Assembly: GCA_963977125.1 (NCBI GenBank)
Contig: CAXBNJ010000002.1
Coordinates: 434,001-498,000 of the forward strand
Direction of reading: 5' to 3'
Length of the DNA stretch: 64,000 bases
From: UBA2705 sp963977125
Lineage (GTDB): Bacteria; Pseudomonadota; Alphaproteobacteria; Micavibrionales; Micavibrionaceae
Under the pieces are notes generated by a model that was not told the DNA's origin, did no database searches, and saw only the letters and a program-made list of their open reading frames with translations. The translations under genes and the position numbers were made by a program. This document shows positions 9,339 through 17,339 of the stretch, piece after piece. The first letter of the stretch is position 1, and each line of letters begins with the position of its first letter.

Positions 9339-9371
9339 AAAAAAGCCTGCGCAATTTGCGTGGGCTTTTTT
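9339..9371 (+). terminator. Rho-independent terminator after typA
   Basis: An AAAAAAGCC arm pairs with GGCTTTTTT, extended by TGCGC/GCGTG, around an AATTT loop. The T-tract is formed by the second arm. It lies 34 bp after the typA stop. Confidence 0.85.
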
Positions 9372-9396
9372 AATAGGCGCCCTTAATCAGCCCGCA

Positions 9397-9422
9397 CAAA
9401 AAAAGCACCTTAATAAGGTGCT
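9397..9422 (-). terminator. Rho-independent terminator for the minus-strand gene
   Basis: AGCACCTT (9404-9411) pairs with AAGGTGCT (9415-9422) around a 3-base loop. On the minus strand the hairpin is followed by seven T residues. It lies 35 bp beyond the stop of the gene at 9457-9966, converging with the typA terminator. Confidence 0.8.
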
Positions 9423-9456
9423 TATATCGTGAAACTATCAAACGGAATAAAGGGCG

Positions 9457-9966
9457 CTAGAAGCCACCGCCATCTTTGCGCATATCAAGCAAGGCTGCCG
9501 GGCGAACAATCGGCGCTTTACTGCCGCCTGCGCCGCCGCGTTCGCCATAGCGATCATTCGCATTGAATTCTTCGTCATAGATCTCATCAAAATCAGGCAT
9601 AACACCTTGATTGAGTAAAATAGCGCAGCGCGCAAATACTTTTAAACTGCGCTCTTCCCAATCATGGACGGCGCCGTCATATGCTTCGCCTTTATGCGTC
9701 ATTGCTGTCGTGCACCATTCGTTTGCGCGGCGCAGATCAACTTGCACCCACAACAAACACTCAAAAGGCAGCTGCCCTTCAATAGGCGCGTCACGAATAA
9801 CTTGAATTTCAGCCTCTACAGAATTATCTTCACTGCCCATGCGCACCTCGGCGCTTATACTGACTTGAGTTTCCTCATCATAATACGACCACGGCCACGT
9901 CTCATAAGGGCCCAAATTTTTTGGCACCCCGAGCATGTTCATGACTTCTTTAAATGTTTTGCGCAT
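9457..9966 (-). CDS. Unknown small soluble protein
   Basis: This 169-residue protein is not recognised. Residues 1-115 alternate helical and beta-rich stretches (GPYETWPWSYYDEETQVSIS, then LLWVQVDLRRANEWCTTA), and the sequence is acidic overall. The C-terminal 45 residues are low-complexity (YGERGGAGGSKAPIVRPA) and end in DMRKDGGGF. There is no signal peptide or membrane segment. The start has GCAGAG three bases upstream. It lies downstream of YceI and the Ter cluster on the same strand, but a 300-bp gap with a terminator-like hairpin separates them, so co-transcription is doubtful. Confidence 0.7.
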   Translation of the reverse strand: MRKTFKEVMNMLGVPKNLGPYETWPWSYYDEETQVSISAEVRMGSEDNSVEAEIQVIRDAPIEGQLPFECLLWVQVDLRRANEWCTTAMTHKGEAYDGAVHDWEERSLKVFARCAILLNQGVMPDFDEIYDEEFNANDRYGERGGAGGSKAPIVRPAALLDMRKDGGGF

Positions 9967-10084
9967 TACTCTGCTTTTAAAATGAATAGGCGTGAAAAAT
10001 CATAGACGAATAAATTAAGCCTACATATTAATAGTATAGCATAAATAACGCTGAATCACCTATTCAGCAAGCTTAAAATGAAAA

Positions 10085-10240
10085 GGCTGCTATAGATATA
10101 AATCTATAACAGCCTCATCAAACACCCAACATACCGGACGTATCCGGCTTGATATAACAAGGTCAAAAGGCATAAATACCTACCAAAATATTTTGCCGAC
10201 CTTAATTTTGAGGAGATTTCTCCCTCACACACTAGATAAT
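10085..10240 (-). ncRNA. Candidate structured small RNA
   Basis: Between two minus-strand genes lies an ORF-free stretch that, read on the minus strand, folds as successive hairpins. These are GAGGGAG/CTCCTC near 10214-10230, AAGGTC...GACCTT enclosing GGCA...TGCC near 10160-10205, and CCGGA-TACG-TCCGG near 10136-10149. Last is a 13-bp stem with one mismatch (10085-10097 with 10102-10114) followed by TTTT. The last hairpin has the form of an intrinsic terminator. TATTAT at about 10240 could be a -10 box. No known RNA family is recognised; it could instead be the long 3' UTR of the yceI transcript. Confidence 0.3.
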
Positions 10241-10294
10241 AATGTCATGAATTTATGAATATTCGGTAAAGATTATTCTTAAGACAACAGCCCT

Positions 10295-10975
10295 CTATTT
10301 TATGCTCGGGCTGTGATCCAGCCCCCTGTCTTTATTGTCTTTACTAATCTCAGATACTTCAACGGGTATAGCCTCCGCTTCAATTTTAACGGAAAGCGTA
10401 TCCGATAATAGCGGCAGACCAAAAGTCATACCAAAATCAGAGCGCTTAACATTCGCTTCTGCTGAAAAGCCGACAATATATTGCCCGCTAAAGGGATGAA
10501 CCGCCGATTTGTTATGATGAACGGTTAAAATAACAGGCCTCTCAACGCCGTGCATTGATAATAAACCGCTTACATGAGCCGTGTTCTCATCAAGCAATTC
10601 AACGAGGTCACTCTTAAATGTAATTTCTGGATAATTTTCTTGATCTAAAAAATCAGCGCTTTTCAAATGCGTTTCCCATGCCTCATCGCCCATATATAAG
10701 CTATCAACCTGTATCACGACAGAAACGGATGACGCGGCCAAGTCAGAGCGATCAAGAATGAGCTCGCCTTCAAAATCAGTGAAGCGGCCGTTTGAATGTG
10801 AGAACCCCAAATGTTCTGCTGAAAATAAAATTTGTGTATGCGGATGCTCAAAATGATAATGCTCGATTGAGCTCTCACTTGCATCTGCTGCCGCTACATT
10901 TTCGGCTTGCGCGACGGACAGAGCACTTCCACAAATAAAGAAGGCAGAGAAGATAAAACACAGAAAACCACGCAT
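10295..10975 (-). CDS. YceI-family periplasmic lipid-binding protein
   Basis: A 226-residue exported protein of the YceI lipocalin-like family, which bind polyisoprenoid-type lipids in a beta-barrel. The signal peptide MRGFLCFIFSAFFICGSALS ends near AQA. Family features follow: HPHTQILFSAEHLGFSHSNG, then FEGELILDRSDLAASSVSV, HLKSADFLDQENYPEITFKS and VGFSAEANVKRSDFGMTFG. The frame extends upstream to a TTG at 11050, but ATG 10975 puts the signal peptide at the N-terminus and has AATAAG upstream. It is the last gene of the Ter/Ca2+ exchanger run on the minus strand, separated from the TerD gene by about 150 bp. Confidence 0.9.
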   Translation of the reverse strand: MRGFLCFIFSAFFICGSALSVAQAENVAAADASESSIEHYHFEHPHTQILFSAEHLGFSHSNGRFTDFEGELILDRSDLAASSVSVVIQVDSLYMGDEAWETHLKSADFLDQENYPEITFKSDLVELLDENTAHVSGLLSMHGVERPVILTVHHNKSAVHPFSGQYIVGFSAEANVKRSDFGMTFGLPLLSDTLSVKIEAEAIPVEVSEISKDNKDRGLDHSPSIK

Positions 10976-11128
10976 AGGGCTTATTCTTTCATTCAGGTCA
11001 ATTTCTAGGAAACGCGTTAGGGCTTTTAAACCACCCATAATAAAACGCAACTCTATTTTATTTTACGATAAAGAAATAAGCGGCGCGCCTATTAAGTCAA
11101 CATGCGTTCGCGATTAAAGAGTAAAAAC

Positions 11129-12391
11129 TTAGCTTAATTCAGCGACTACGATACCGTATTCGGTTGCGCACTCATCTAATCCACGTGGAATAGCGATGGC
11201 TTCAGCTTCAAAAAACCAATTCGGACCTTCGCGCAGGAAGTGACCAATTTTAACGCCAACTGATTTCTCCGCGCCCACAATCTTATCTAACTCCAAGCGA
11301 AACAGCTCTATTGTCGTATCAGCATTAACAATTCGGAAAAATATATTTTCGACATCACTAAAGCTTTGTTCTTTTTCTCGCCCCTGATAGATCGTTAAGA
11401 CCACTTGTACTTTCACAACATCAAACGGAATAGAAGACAATGTCATGCTCATATTCTCATCATCACCATCGCCCGCACCGGTGCGGTTATCACCATGATG
11501 ACACACACCACCATCACAGGTCTCCATATTGTTATAAAATACAAAGTCTTCATTTTCGCGCGTCATCTCATCCTTATTAAGCAAGAATAAAGACACGTCT
11601 AAATCAGGCGTGGTCTCATCAGAAAATACTTTTGCGTCCCAGCCCATGCCGATCAGCACCCTTTTAAGACCAGGGTCTGTGCGTGTAAGGTTGATCTGCT
11701 CACCAAGTTTAAGCCTATTAATAACATTGCCAACGGCATCTAGATCTGGTTCACCCTCAATCAACGGTACATCAGGTTCAATACTCAAGGGGTCGTTTGC
11801 CGTGCCGCCAAATTTTGATGATGCATCAGAAGGCGCCATAACATCAATTGGTCGAATACCATCATCTCTTGCGGAGTCCTCCTCCTCTACCTCAGAAGAA
11901 GTCGGCTTATCTTGCCCCTCTCCACCAATAGAAACGTCTGGTAGTGCACCATTAGAACTCATAGCTTCCTGTGGCGCAGAGATCGCCGTATCAAATTCCT
12001 CTGGCGATGGCGCGGGGTTACCCGGCGCTGGATTACCTGCGGGTGGCGCAGATATTGCTGCATCAAACTCTTCTGGCGATGGCGCAGGGTTACTCGGTGC
12101 TGGCTTATTACCTGCGGGTGACGCAGACATTGCTGCATCAAATTCTTCTGGCGATGGCGCAGGGTTACTCGGTGCTGGCTTATTACCTGCGGGTGGCGCA
12201 GACATTGCTGCATCAAATTCTTCTGGCGATGGCGCAGGGTTACTCGGTGCAGGGTTAACTGCGGGTGGTGCATCAACAGAGGCCGGCGCATCATCCCCCT
12301 CATCCTTGGACGCAGACAACGAGGTGGGTTGCTCATCATCCTCATAGTCGCCGAGATCAATATCAATTGGCTTTAATAAATCGTCTTCCAT
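11129..12391 (-). CDS. TerD-family protein with N-terminal Pro/Ala repeat array
   Basis: A 420-residue protein with two parts. Residues about 43-140 contain four tandem copies of a 24-25 residue unit with core NPAPSPEEFDAAMSAPPAG, preceded by an acidic N-terminus. Residues about 215-415 are a TerD domain: IGMGWDAKVF, DLDVSLFLLNK, DFVFYNN, then the calcium-binding acidic loop GDNRTGAGDGDDE and VQVVLTIYQGREKEQSFSDV. TerD domains bind Ca2+ and are linked to tellurite and stress resistance. A good Shine-Dalgarno (AAGGGGA) precedes the start. It is 12 bp downstream of the Na+/Ca2+ exchanger gene, so it is very probably co-transcribed. The role of the repeats is unknown; a flexible linker or interaction array is likely. 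Confidence 0.88.
   Translation of the reverse strand: MEDDLLKPIDIDLGDYEDDEQPTSLSASKDEGDDAPASVDAPPAVNPAPSNPAPSPEEFDAAMSAPPAGNKPAPSNPAPSPEEFDAAMSASPAGNKPAPSNPAPSPEEFDAAISAPPAGNPAPGNPAPSPEEFDTAISAPQEAMSSNGALPDVSIGGEGQDKPTSSEVEEEDSARDDGIRPIDVMAPSDASSKFGGTANDPLSIEPDVPLIEGEPDLDAVGNVINRLKLGEQINLTRTDPGLKRVLIGMGWDAKVFSDETTPDLDVSLFLLNKDEMTRENEDFVFYNNMETCDGGVCHHGDNRTGAGDGDDENMSMTLSSIPFDVVKVQVVLTIYQGREKEQSFSDVENIFFRIVNADTTIELFRLELDKIVGAEKSVGVKIGHFLREGPNWFFEAEAIAIPRGLDECATEYGIVVAELS
11985..12262. repeat. In-frame tandem repeat, about 75 bp unit, four copies
   Basis: The unit beginning CTGGCGATGGCGC recurs at 12001, 12073, 12148 and 12223, that is at intervals of 72, 75 and 75 bp. All are multiples of three, so copy number can change without a frameshift. 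The two rightmost intervals are almost identical in DNA, pointing to recent duplication. It encodes the Pro/Ala-rich array of the TerD-family protein. Confidence 0.9.
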
Positions 12392-12403
12392 AACCTATTC
12401 CCC

Positions 12404-13411
12404 TTATTGGACAGCAACCGGAATGTGCATATCTGGCATAAACATCGCATAAATTGCGACAATATAGACAATATAAGCCCCGACAAAAACAAAGCCAACA
12501 CTTCGGTGAATTTTTCCAGCAAATAATAAAAGCGCTGAGAGTAAAAGCGTCACACCGATAACAATAATCATATTGATATCAAGTAACCGTTGATCGCCCC
12601 CCTCATCGATAATCGGCTTAATCGCCGTGGTCGCGCCAATAATCATCAAAATATTAAAAACGTTAGAGCCTATAATATTGCCAAGAACAATATCATTATG
12701 CTTTTTCAAAGCCGCAATTACGCAAGTGGACAGCTCGGGCAGTGATGTACCGAGTGCAATTAACGTTAAACCAATAACGGATTCTGGTACGCCCATAATT
12801 TCCGCGCTGACCTGCGCGCCGCGTACGAGCATCTCCGCCCCTAGCGCAATAAAGACCATACCTAAGAACAAGAACAAAACAGCCAGAGCCATAGATTTAA
12901 ACTCAGGCTCCTCCATTTCTTCAATTTCAATGCTGCCTTTTGTCGCCATTTTATACTGCCACAGCACATAGCCCAATAATAAACCAAGCATAACAAAGCC
13001 TGAAATACGGGTCATATCGCCGGATTTAACAAGGAAAACCAGATAAATCGTCGCTAAAATCATCACAATAATATCGCGCAATAAATCACGCGGTTTAGCG
13101 GGGATGGTAGCAATGGCGGCTGTAACCCCCAATACTAATAGAATATTCGCAATATTCGAGCCAACCACATTACCAATAGCAATGCCTGGTGAGCCTTTTA
13201 AGTTTGCGGTAATAGAAACAATAAGTTCGGGCAGTGATGTGCCAAAAGCAATAATCGTAAAACCAACAACCAATGGCGACACGCCAAGGTGACGCGCGAT
13301 ATAAATCGCCGCATCAATCGTCCAGTTACCACCGCGTATCAATAGAACCATACCAAGGCCAAGAGATCCCAGCGCAAGGACAAAAGCCTGACTGACTGCC
13401 ATTTCATACAT
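12404..13411 (-). CDS. CaCA-family Na+/Ca2+ exchanger (YrbG-like)
   Basis: A 335-residue inner-membrane antiporter with about ten helices and the inverted duplication typical of the CaCA family. Alpha-1 contains AFGTSLPELIVSITA and GNVVGSNIANILLVLG; alpha-2 contains ALGTSLPELSTCVIAA and GNIIGSNVFNILMIIG. The glutamates in both GTSLPE motifs are the ion ligands. A cytoplasmic acidic loop (EIEEMEEPEF) lies between the halves. It is placed between two Ter-domain genes (TerD gene 12 bp downstream, TerA-like gene 166 bp upstream), suggesting a shared role in calcium handling. An ATG three codons in (13402) is an alternative start. Confidence 0.93.
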   Translation of the reverse strand: MYEMAVSQAFVLALGSLGLGMVLLIRGGNWTIDAAIYIARHLGVSPLVVGFTIIAFGTSLPELIVSITANLKGSPGIAIGNVVGSNIANILLVLGVTAAIATIPAKPRDLLRDIIVMILATIYLVFLVKSGDMTRISGFVMLGLLLGYVLWQYKMATKGSIEIEEMEEPEFKSMALAVLFLFLGMVFIALGAEMLVRGAQVSAEIMGVPESVIGLTLIALGTSLPELSTCVIAALKKHNDIVLGNIIGSNVFNILMIIGATTAIKPIIDEGGDQRLLDINMIIVIGVTLLLSALLLFAGKIHRSVGFVFVGAYIVYIVAIYAMFMPDMHIPVAVQ

Positions 13412-13577
13412 TATTAGAATACTTTCATTTTATTTATGCGCGCTCCATAACAACCACCATGAAGCATATTTATTGAATATAATACATATCAATATATAAG
13501 CCAATACATCAAAAACACATAATGATAGAAAACGATCAGAAAAGATTTTGGAAGCGCTTTATATCTCGACCATATGT

Positions 13578-14309
13578 TTATTCTTTTTCGCCGTCGCCCC
13601 AACGCAAGCCCCAACCAAATGCACGGTCCATTTCTTCGTGACCGGGGAAGAATTCTGTATAATTCGTAACCTTCATACCGTTGCGCACATTCTCTAAACC
13701 AGCGAGCACACATAAAGACAGGTTCTTGCTATGGACTGAGGGGGTAATAACGATTTGTTTTTCATTTTCAATACGCAGCTGAACTTGCGGCGCCACTTGT
13801 GCCCAATCCTGTGCGCCTTTGTAAATATAAATATATAAAATAAGGCGTTTAATTTCGCTCCATTTTTGGCCGTTAACCAACATATATTCATCATCGCCCT
13901 CAGCATCACCTGTGCGCTCATCCCCTGAGAGGCTAACAAAAGGCACATCTTTATAAGCGCCAAATTTTTCGCCAAAAGCTTGCACCGCGCCGCGTTCGCC
14001 ATTTTGCAGCTCATATAAGCAGCCCAGATCAAGATCTATATCTAATTTTTTCTTAATTTTCAGCATCTTGCCGATGAGGCTTTTGCTCATCGCGGTATCA
14101 TTATCCCACGCTGCGCCAATGCGGATCTTTTTAAAACCGCCTTTTGGCGGACTAACAGAGACGCTGTCACCAACGCGCCCTAAAAAATCATTACTTTCTG
14201 CGGTCGTCACATTTCGGCATACATAACCCGCGGCGCCTAAGGAGCCCCCATGGGATGAAAATTCTAACCGTGATTTGGAGGCGTTACTTAATGATTCTTG
14301 TGAAGACAT
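13578..14309 (-). CDS. Ter-domain (TerD/TerA-like) stress protein
   Basis: A 243-residue cytoplasmic protein with one Ter domain. Visible elements are IRIGAAWDND (near residue 80), DIDLDLGCLYEL, then PFVSLSGDERTGDAEGDDE, the acidic Ca2+-binding loop, and IKRLILYIYIYKGAQDWAQV. The C-terminal extension with FGWGLRWGDGE and the missing FVFYNN motif are closer to TerA than to TerD. The first 70 residues are Ser-rich and probably disordered. AAAGG precedes the start. It is divergent from ettA and upstream of the exchanger and TerD genes on the same strand. Confidence 0.85.
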   Translation of the reverse strand: MSSQESLSNASKSRLEFSSHGGSLGAAGYVCRNVTTAESNDFLGRVGDSVSVSPPKGGFKKIRIGAAWDNDTAMSKSLIGKMLKIKKKLDIDLDLGCLYELQNGERGAVQAFGEKFGAYKDVPFVSLSGDERTGDAEGDDEYMLVNGQKWSEIKRLILYIYIYKGAQDWAQVAPQVQLRIENEKQIVITPSVHSKNLSLCVLAGLENVRNGMKVTNYTEFFPGHEEMDRAFGWGLRWGDGEKE

Positions 14310-14444
14310 ATCACTCGACCTTTCACTCTGCTTAATAAATATCCGTATTATTTATGGGGCTAGCTATTGCAATCTTGTTACAATTTGATAGAAACTACCT
14401 TATATAAAGTAAAGTAATCTTAAAAAACTGCAAGGACGATTTCA

Positions 14445-16106
14445 ATGGCGGCTTACCAATATGTTTATGTAATGAAAGACGTGGCTAAATCTTTTGGTGG
14501 CGGGAAGAAAGTTTTGAGCGATATCACGCTGAGCTTTATGCCTGGCGCTAAAATTGGTGTTCTGGGCCCTAACGGGTCAGGTAAATCTACCTTGCTTAAA
14601 ATCATGGCTGGCGTTGATAGTGAATATCAAGGCGAAGCATGGGCCGCTGACGGCGTAAAAATTGGATACTTAGAACAAGAGCCACAATTAGACACATCAA
14701 AAACCGTCCGTGAAAACGTCACAGAAGGCCTAAAAGAAGTTAAAGCCCTTGTTGATCGTTACAATGAAATTGGCGCCGAGATGGCTGACCCTGATTGTGA
14801 CATGGATGCCCTTTTGGTTGAAATGGGAGAGTTACAAGAAAAAATTGACGCTGTTGATGGCTGGGAGCTTGACCGTACATTAGATATGGCGATGCAAGCC
14901 CTAAAATGTCCCGCTGGCGATTCAAGCGTCGATAAGCTCTCTGGTGGTGAAAAACGCCGCGTTGCGCTTTGTCGCCTGCTACTTGAAAAACCTGAAATTC
15001 TTCTCCTCGATGAGCCAACCAACCACCTTGACGCCCATTCTGTTGCATGGTTACAAAGCTATTTAGGTCAATATCCAGGCATGGTCGTGATGATTACGCA
15101 TGATCGTTACTTCCTTGATAACGTCACGGGCTGGATTCTTGAGCTTGACCGTGGCAGCGGCATTCCTTATGAAGGCAATTATTCAGCGTATCTAGCTGCG
15201 AAATCAAAACGTCTGGCACAAGAAGCCCGCGAAGATGTCTCGCGCAAGAAAACACTTGATACTGAAATTGAATGGATGCGCCAAACCCCTGAAGGCCGCC
15301 GTAAAAAATCTAAAGCGCGTATCGCCTCTTATGAAGATTTATTGGCTGCGAGTGAGCGCGAAGATGTTCGTAACGCACAAATCGTTATCCCGACGCCACC
15401 ACGCCTTGGTAACCTCGTTGTTGAAGCGGTTAATGTTCAAAAATCATTCGGCGACAAAGTTTTATTCAACGATCTCTCATTCAAACTTCCACCGGGTGGC
15501 ATTGTCGGTGTTATCGGCGCTAACGGCGCAGGTAAAACAACATTGTTCAAAATGATTACGGGCGCAGAGAAACCTGATGGCGGCGAAATGCGCGTTGGTG
15601 AGACTGTTCAACTTGGTTACGTTGACCAAAGCCGCGACAGCCTTGATGACAGTAAAAATGTTTGGGAAGAAATTTCAGAAGGCCTCGACCTAATGAAACT
15701 CGGAAAAATTGAAATGTCGAGCCGCGCTTATGTTGCTTCGTTCAATTTCCGCGGCCCCGATCAGCAAAAAAACATTGGTAAACTTTCTGGTGGTGAGCGT
15801 AACCGCGTTCACATGGCCAAAATGCTTCGCTGCGATGCCAATCTATTATTGCTCGATGAACCAACCAATGATTTGGACACAGAAACATTATCAGCGCTTG
15901 AGGAAGCCTTAGAAAAATTCGCAGGCTGTGCCGTTGTGATCTCGCATGATCGCTGGTTCCTTGATCGCCTTGCAACGCATATGCTGGCCTTTGAAGGCAA
16001 TGGCGAAGTGGTTTGGTTTGAAGGTAACTATGAAGATTATGTTGAAGACCGCAAACGCCGCACGGGTGATGATGGCGAAATTAAAGTCCGCGCCCGCTTT
16101 GCTTAA
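14445..16106 (+). CDS. ettA: Energy-dependent translational throttle protein EttA (ABC-F)
   Basis: A 553-residue ABC-F ATPase with two nucleotide-binding domains and no membrane segment. It acts at the ribosomal E site and gates the first elongation steps according to the ATP/ADP ratio. NBD1 has Walker A GPNGSGKST, signature LSGGEKRRVALCRLL and Walker B LLLDEPTNHLD. NBD2 has GANGAGKTT, LSGGERNRVHMAKML and LLLDEPTNDLD. The linker with the arm region (residues about 240-300, EWMRQTPEGRRKKSKARI) matches EttA rather than Uup. AAGGA lies 8 bases before ATG. It is monocistronic and convergent with the ELM1-like pair. Confidence 0.95.
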   Translation: MAAYQYVYVMKDVAKSFGGGKKVLSDITLSFMPGAKIGVLGPNGSGKSTLLKIMAGVDSEYQGEAWAADGVKIGYLEQEPQLDTSKTVRENVTEGLKEVKALVDRYNEIGAEMADPDCDMDALLVEMGELQEKIDAVDGWELDRTLDMAMQALKCPAGDSSVDKLSGGEKRRVALCRLLLEKPEILLLDEPTNHLDAHSVAWLQSYLGQYPGMVVMITHDRYFLDNVTGWILELDRGSGIPYEGNYSAYLAAKSKRLAQEAREDVSRKKTLDTEIEWMRQTPEGRRKKSKARIASYEDLLAASEREDVRNAQIVIPTPPRLGNLVVEAVNVQKSFGDKVLFNDLSFKLPPGGIVGVIGANGAGKTTLFKMITGAEKPDGGEMRVGETVQLGYVDQSRDSLDDSKNVWEEISEGLDLMKLGKIEMSSRAYVASFNFRGPDQQKNIGKLSGGERNRVHMAKMLRCDANLLLLDEPTNDLDTETLSALEEALEKFAGCAVVISHDRWFLDRLATHMLAFEGNGEVVWFEGNYEDYVEDRKRRTGDDGEIKVRARFA

Positions 16107-16143
16107 AGCGTCATTACGCAGTAAGAGCAATGCACGGAGTTTA

Positions 16144-16171
16144 CATATTTACGGCGCGTTTCGTAAATATG
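16144..16171. terminator. Hairpin in the convergent gap, probable bidirectional terminator
   Basis: CATATTTACG (16144-16153) pairs perfectly with CGTAAATATG (16162-16171) around an 8-base loop between the ettA stop and the converging ELM1-like gene, whose last codons it overlaps. The U-tracts are poor on both sides, so efficiency is uncertain. Confidence 0.45.
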
Positions 16172-17339
16172 TACTTTCTGCGTCTTTACCGCCCATAATT
16201 GGATAGCTATAGATCAGCTCGCCGTTATGGCCACGCATATCTTTGCCCTTTAAATAATCAAAGACCATATTGCGTGCGATTAACGGCGTAATATCCTGAC
16301 GTGGTAAGTTCCGCGTAGGGAAAGCCGCGTCTTCTAGGCTCAGTATATCTTGAATATAACCCTGTGCTTCAAGCTCACCCAGCGCATAAAGGCGCTTATC
16401 AGACAAATATATATTTTTACCCGCATAAAGAAGCTCACTGACCATTGATAAAGAATAACCAATTACGGCCAAATGATCGGCACGGCCAATAAGGCCACGG
16501 TAAGGGTTATACGCACCAATCGCCGTGTCATAATCTTGACCAACGACCTGAATTTTTTTATTTACCCCCGCCATTTTTATATTTATCTGCGCTTCTAAAT
16601 CATTTCTAAAGGACTCATAGCGGTCTTTACCTGTCCGCCGGCACGGCACAATAAAATAAGTCAGTGCATCATAATGCGTAGCAATACCAGCGAGCTTCTT
16701 GGCAATCAAATCAATTCGGGGACACATCTCTTGTGGTATATCAAGACCTACATCTTTAAGAGTTTTTAAGCTCTCGGGCGGCATGTGGTCTGGATCCCCC
16801 GCCATAAACACCCCGACAAGCGGCCCTGTAATATTTGGATTTTTCTGAGAAAATAAGTGAGATTCCCGCTCTAATAATTCGGGCGTAAGGTCGTGCGCAA
16901 CCAGCTTTTTATCGCCTTGCCCATTCCAGGTCGAAATGACTTCATTTACGGAATTATTAACCCCCATAAATCCACTCTCATAGATGCCTGCTCGCTTGAA
17001 ATACGAATCTGTCTCTAAGGTAGAATACCGCCCGAGCAAGAAAGCCGGCTTAGCAAATTGCGCTAAATATTGGCTAAGGTGAGCGCGATAAGCAAGACCA
17101 TCTTTATAATCCGCCGCATCATTAAAATGGTTTTTTATCGCCGCTTCATCGACATAAACATAGTCACCACCAATCATCTCGGCTATAGCCTTACAGATAC
17201 CTATTGTTCCGTGAGAATCCCCACGATGCGGGTCATCTTGGCCGATATAAGCCATGACTAATGGTTTTGATTTGCCGTTAAACAAAGCTTTCAAATCAAT
17301 ATCATCTGGCGCATTATCGTCCTTTACGGTTACAGACAT
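16149..17339 (-). CDS. ELM1-like (DUF1022) protein, copy B
   Basis: A 396-residue protein of the family named after the plant mitochondrial-fission factor ELM1; bacterial members have a GT-B-like fold and unclear substrates. Typical elements are an N-terminal KPLVMAYIGQDDPHRGDSHG, GPLVGVFMAG, the PCRRTG signature near residue 230, and NPYRGLIGRADHLAVIGYSL with SMVSELLYAGKNIYL. No signal peptide is seen. Its start overlaps the stop of copy A by 10 bp, so translation is probably coupled. The last 60 residues (DYLKGKDMRGHNGELIYSY) extend beyond copy A. A role in envelope glycan transfer is a guess based on fold. Confidence 0.82.
   Translation of the reverse strand: MSVTVKDDNAPDDIDLKALFNGKSKPLVMAYIGQDDPHRGDSHGTIGICKAIAEMIGGDYVYVDEAAIKNHFNDAADYKDGLAYRAHLSQYLAQFAKPAFLLGRYSTLETDSYFKRAGIYESGFMGVNNSVNEVISTWNGQGDKKLVAHDLTPELLERESHLFSQKNPNITGPLVGVFMAGDPDHMPPESLKTLKDVGLDIPQEMCPRIDLIAKKLAGIATHYDALTYFIVPCRRTGKDRYESFRNDLEAQINIKMAGVNKKIQVVGQDYDTAIGAYNPYRGLIGRADHLAVIGYSLSMVSELLYAGKNIYLSDKRLYALGELEAQGYIQDILSLEDAAFPTRNLPRQDITPLIARNMVFDYLKGKDMRGHNGELIYSYPIMGGKDAESTYLRNAP

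Noticed and set aside
11985..12262. Regularly spaced repeats considered as a CRISPR array
   Set aside because: The units are contiguous coding repeats of 72-75 bp without unique spacers and lie in frame within a TerD-family gene.
11610..12347. A 245-codon open frame antisense to the TerD-family gene
   Set aside because: It mirrors the in-frame repeat array and biased composition of the minus-strand gene; no ribosome-binding site and no family match, whereas the minus strand has a clear TerD domain.
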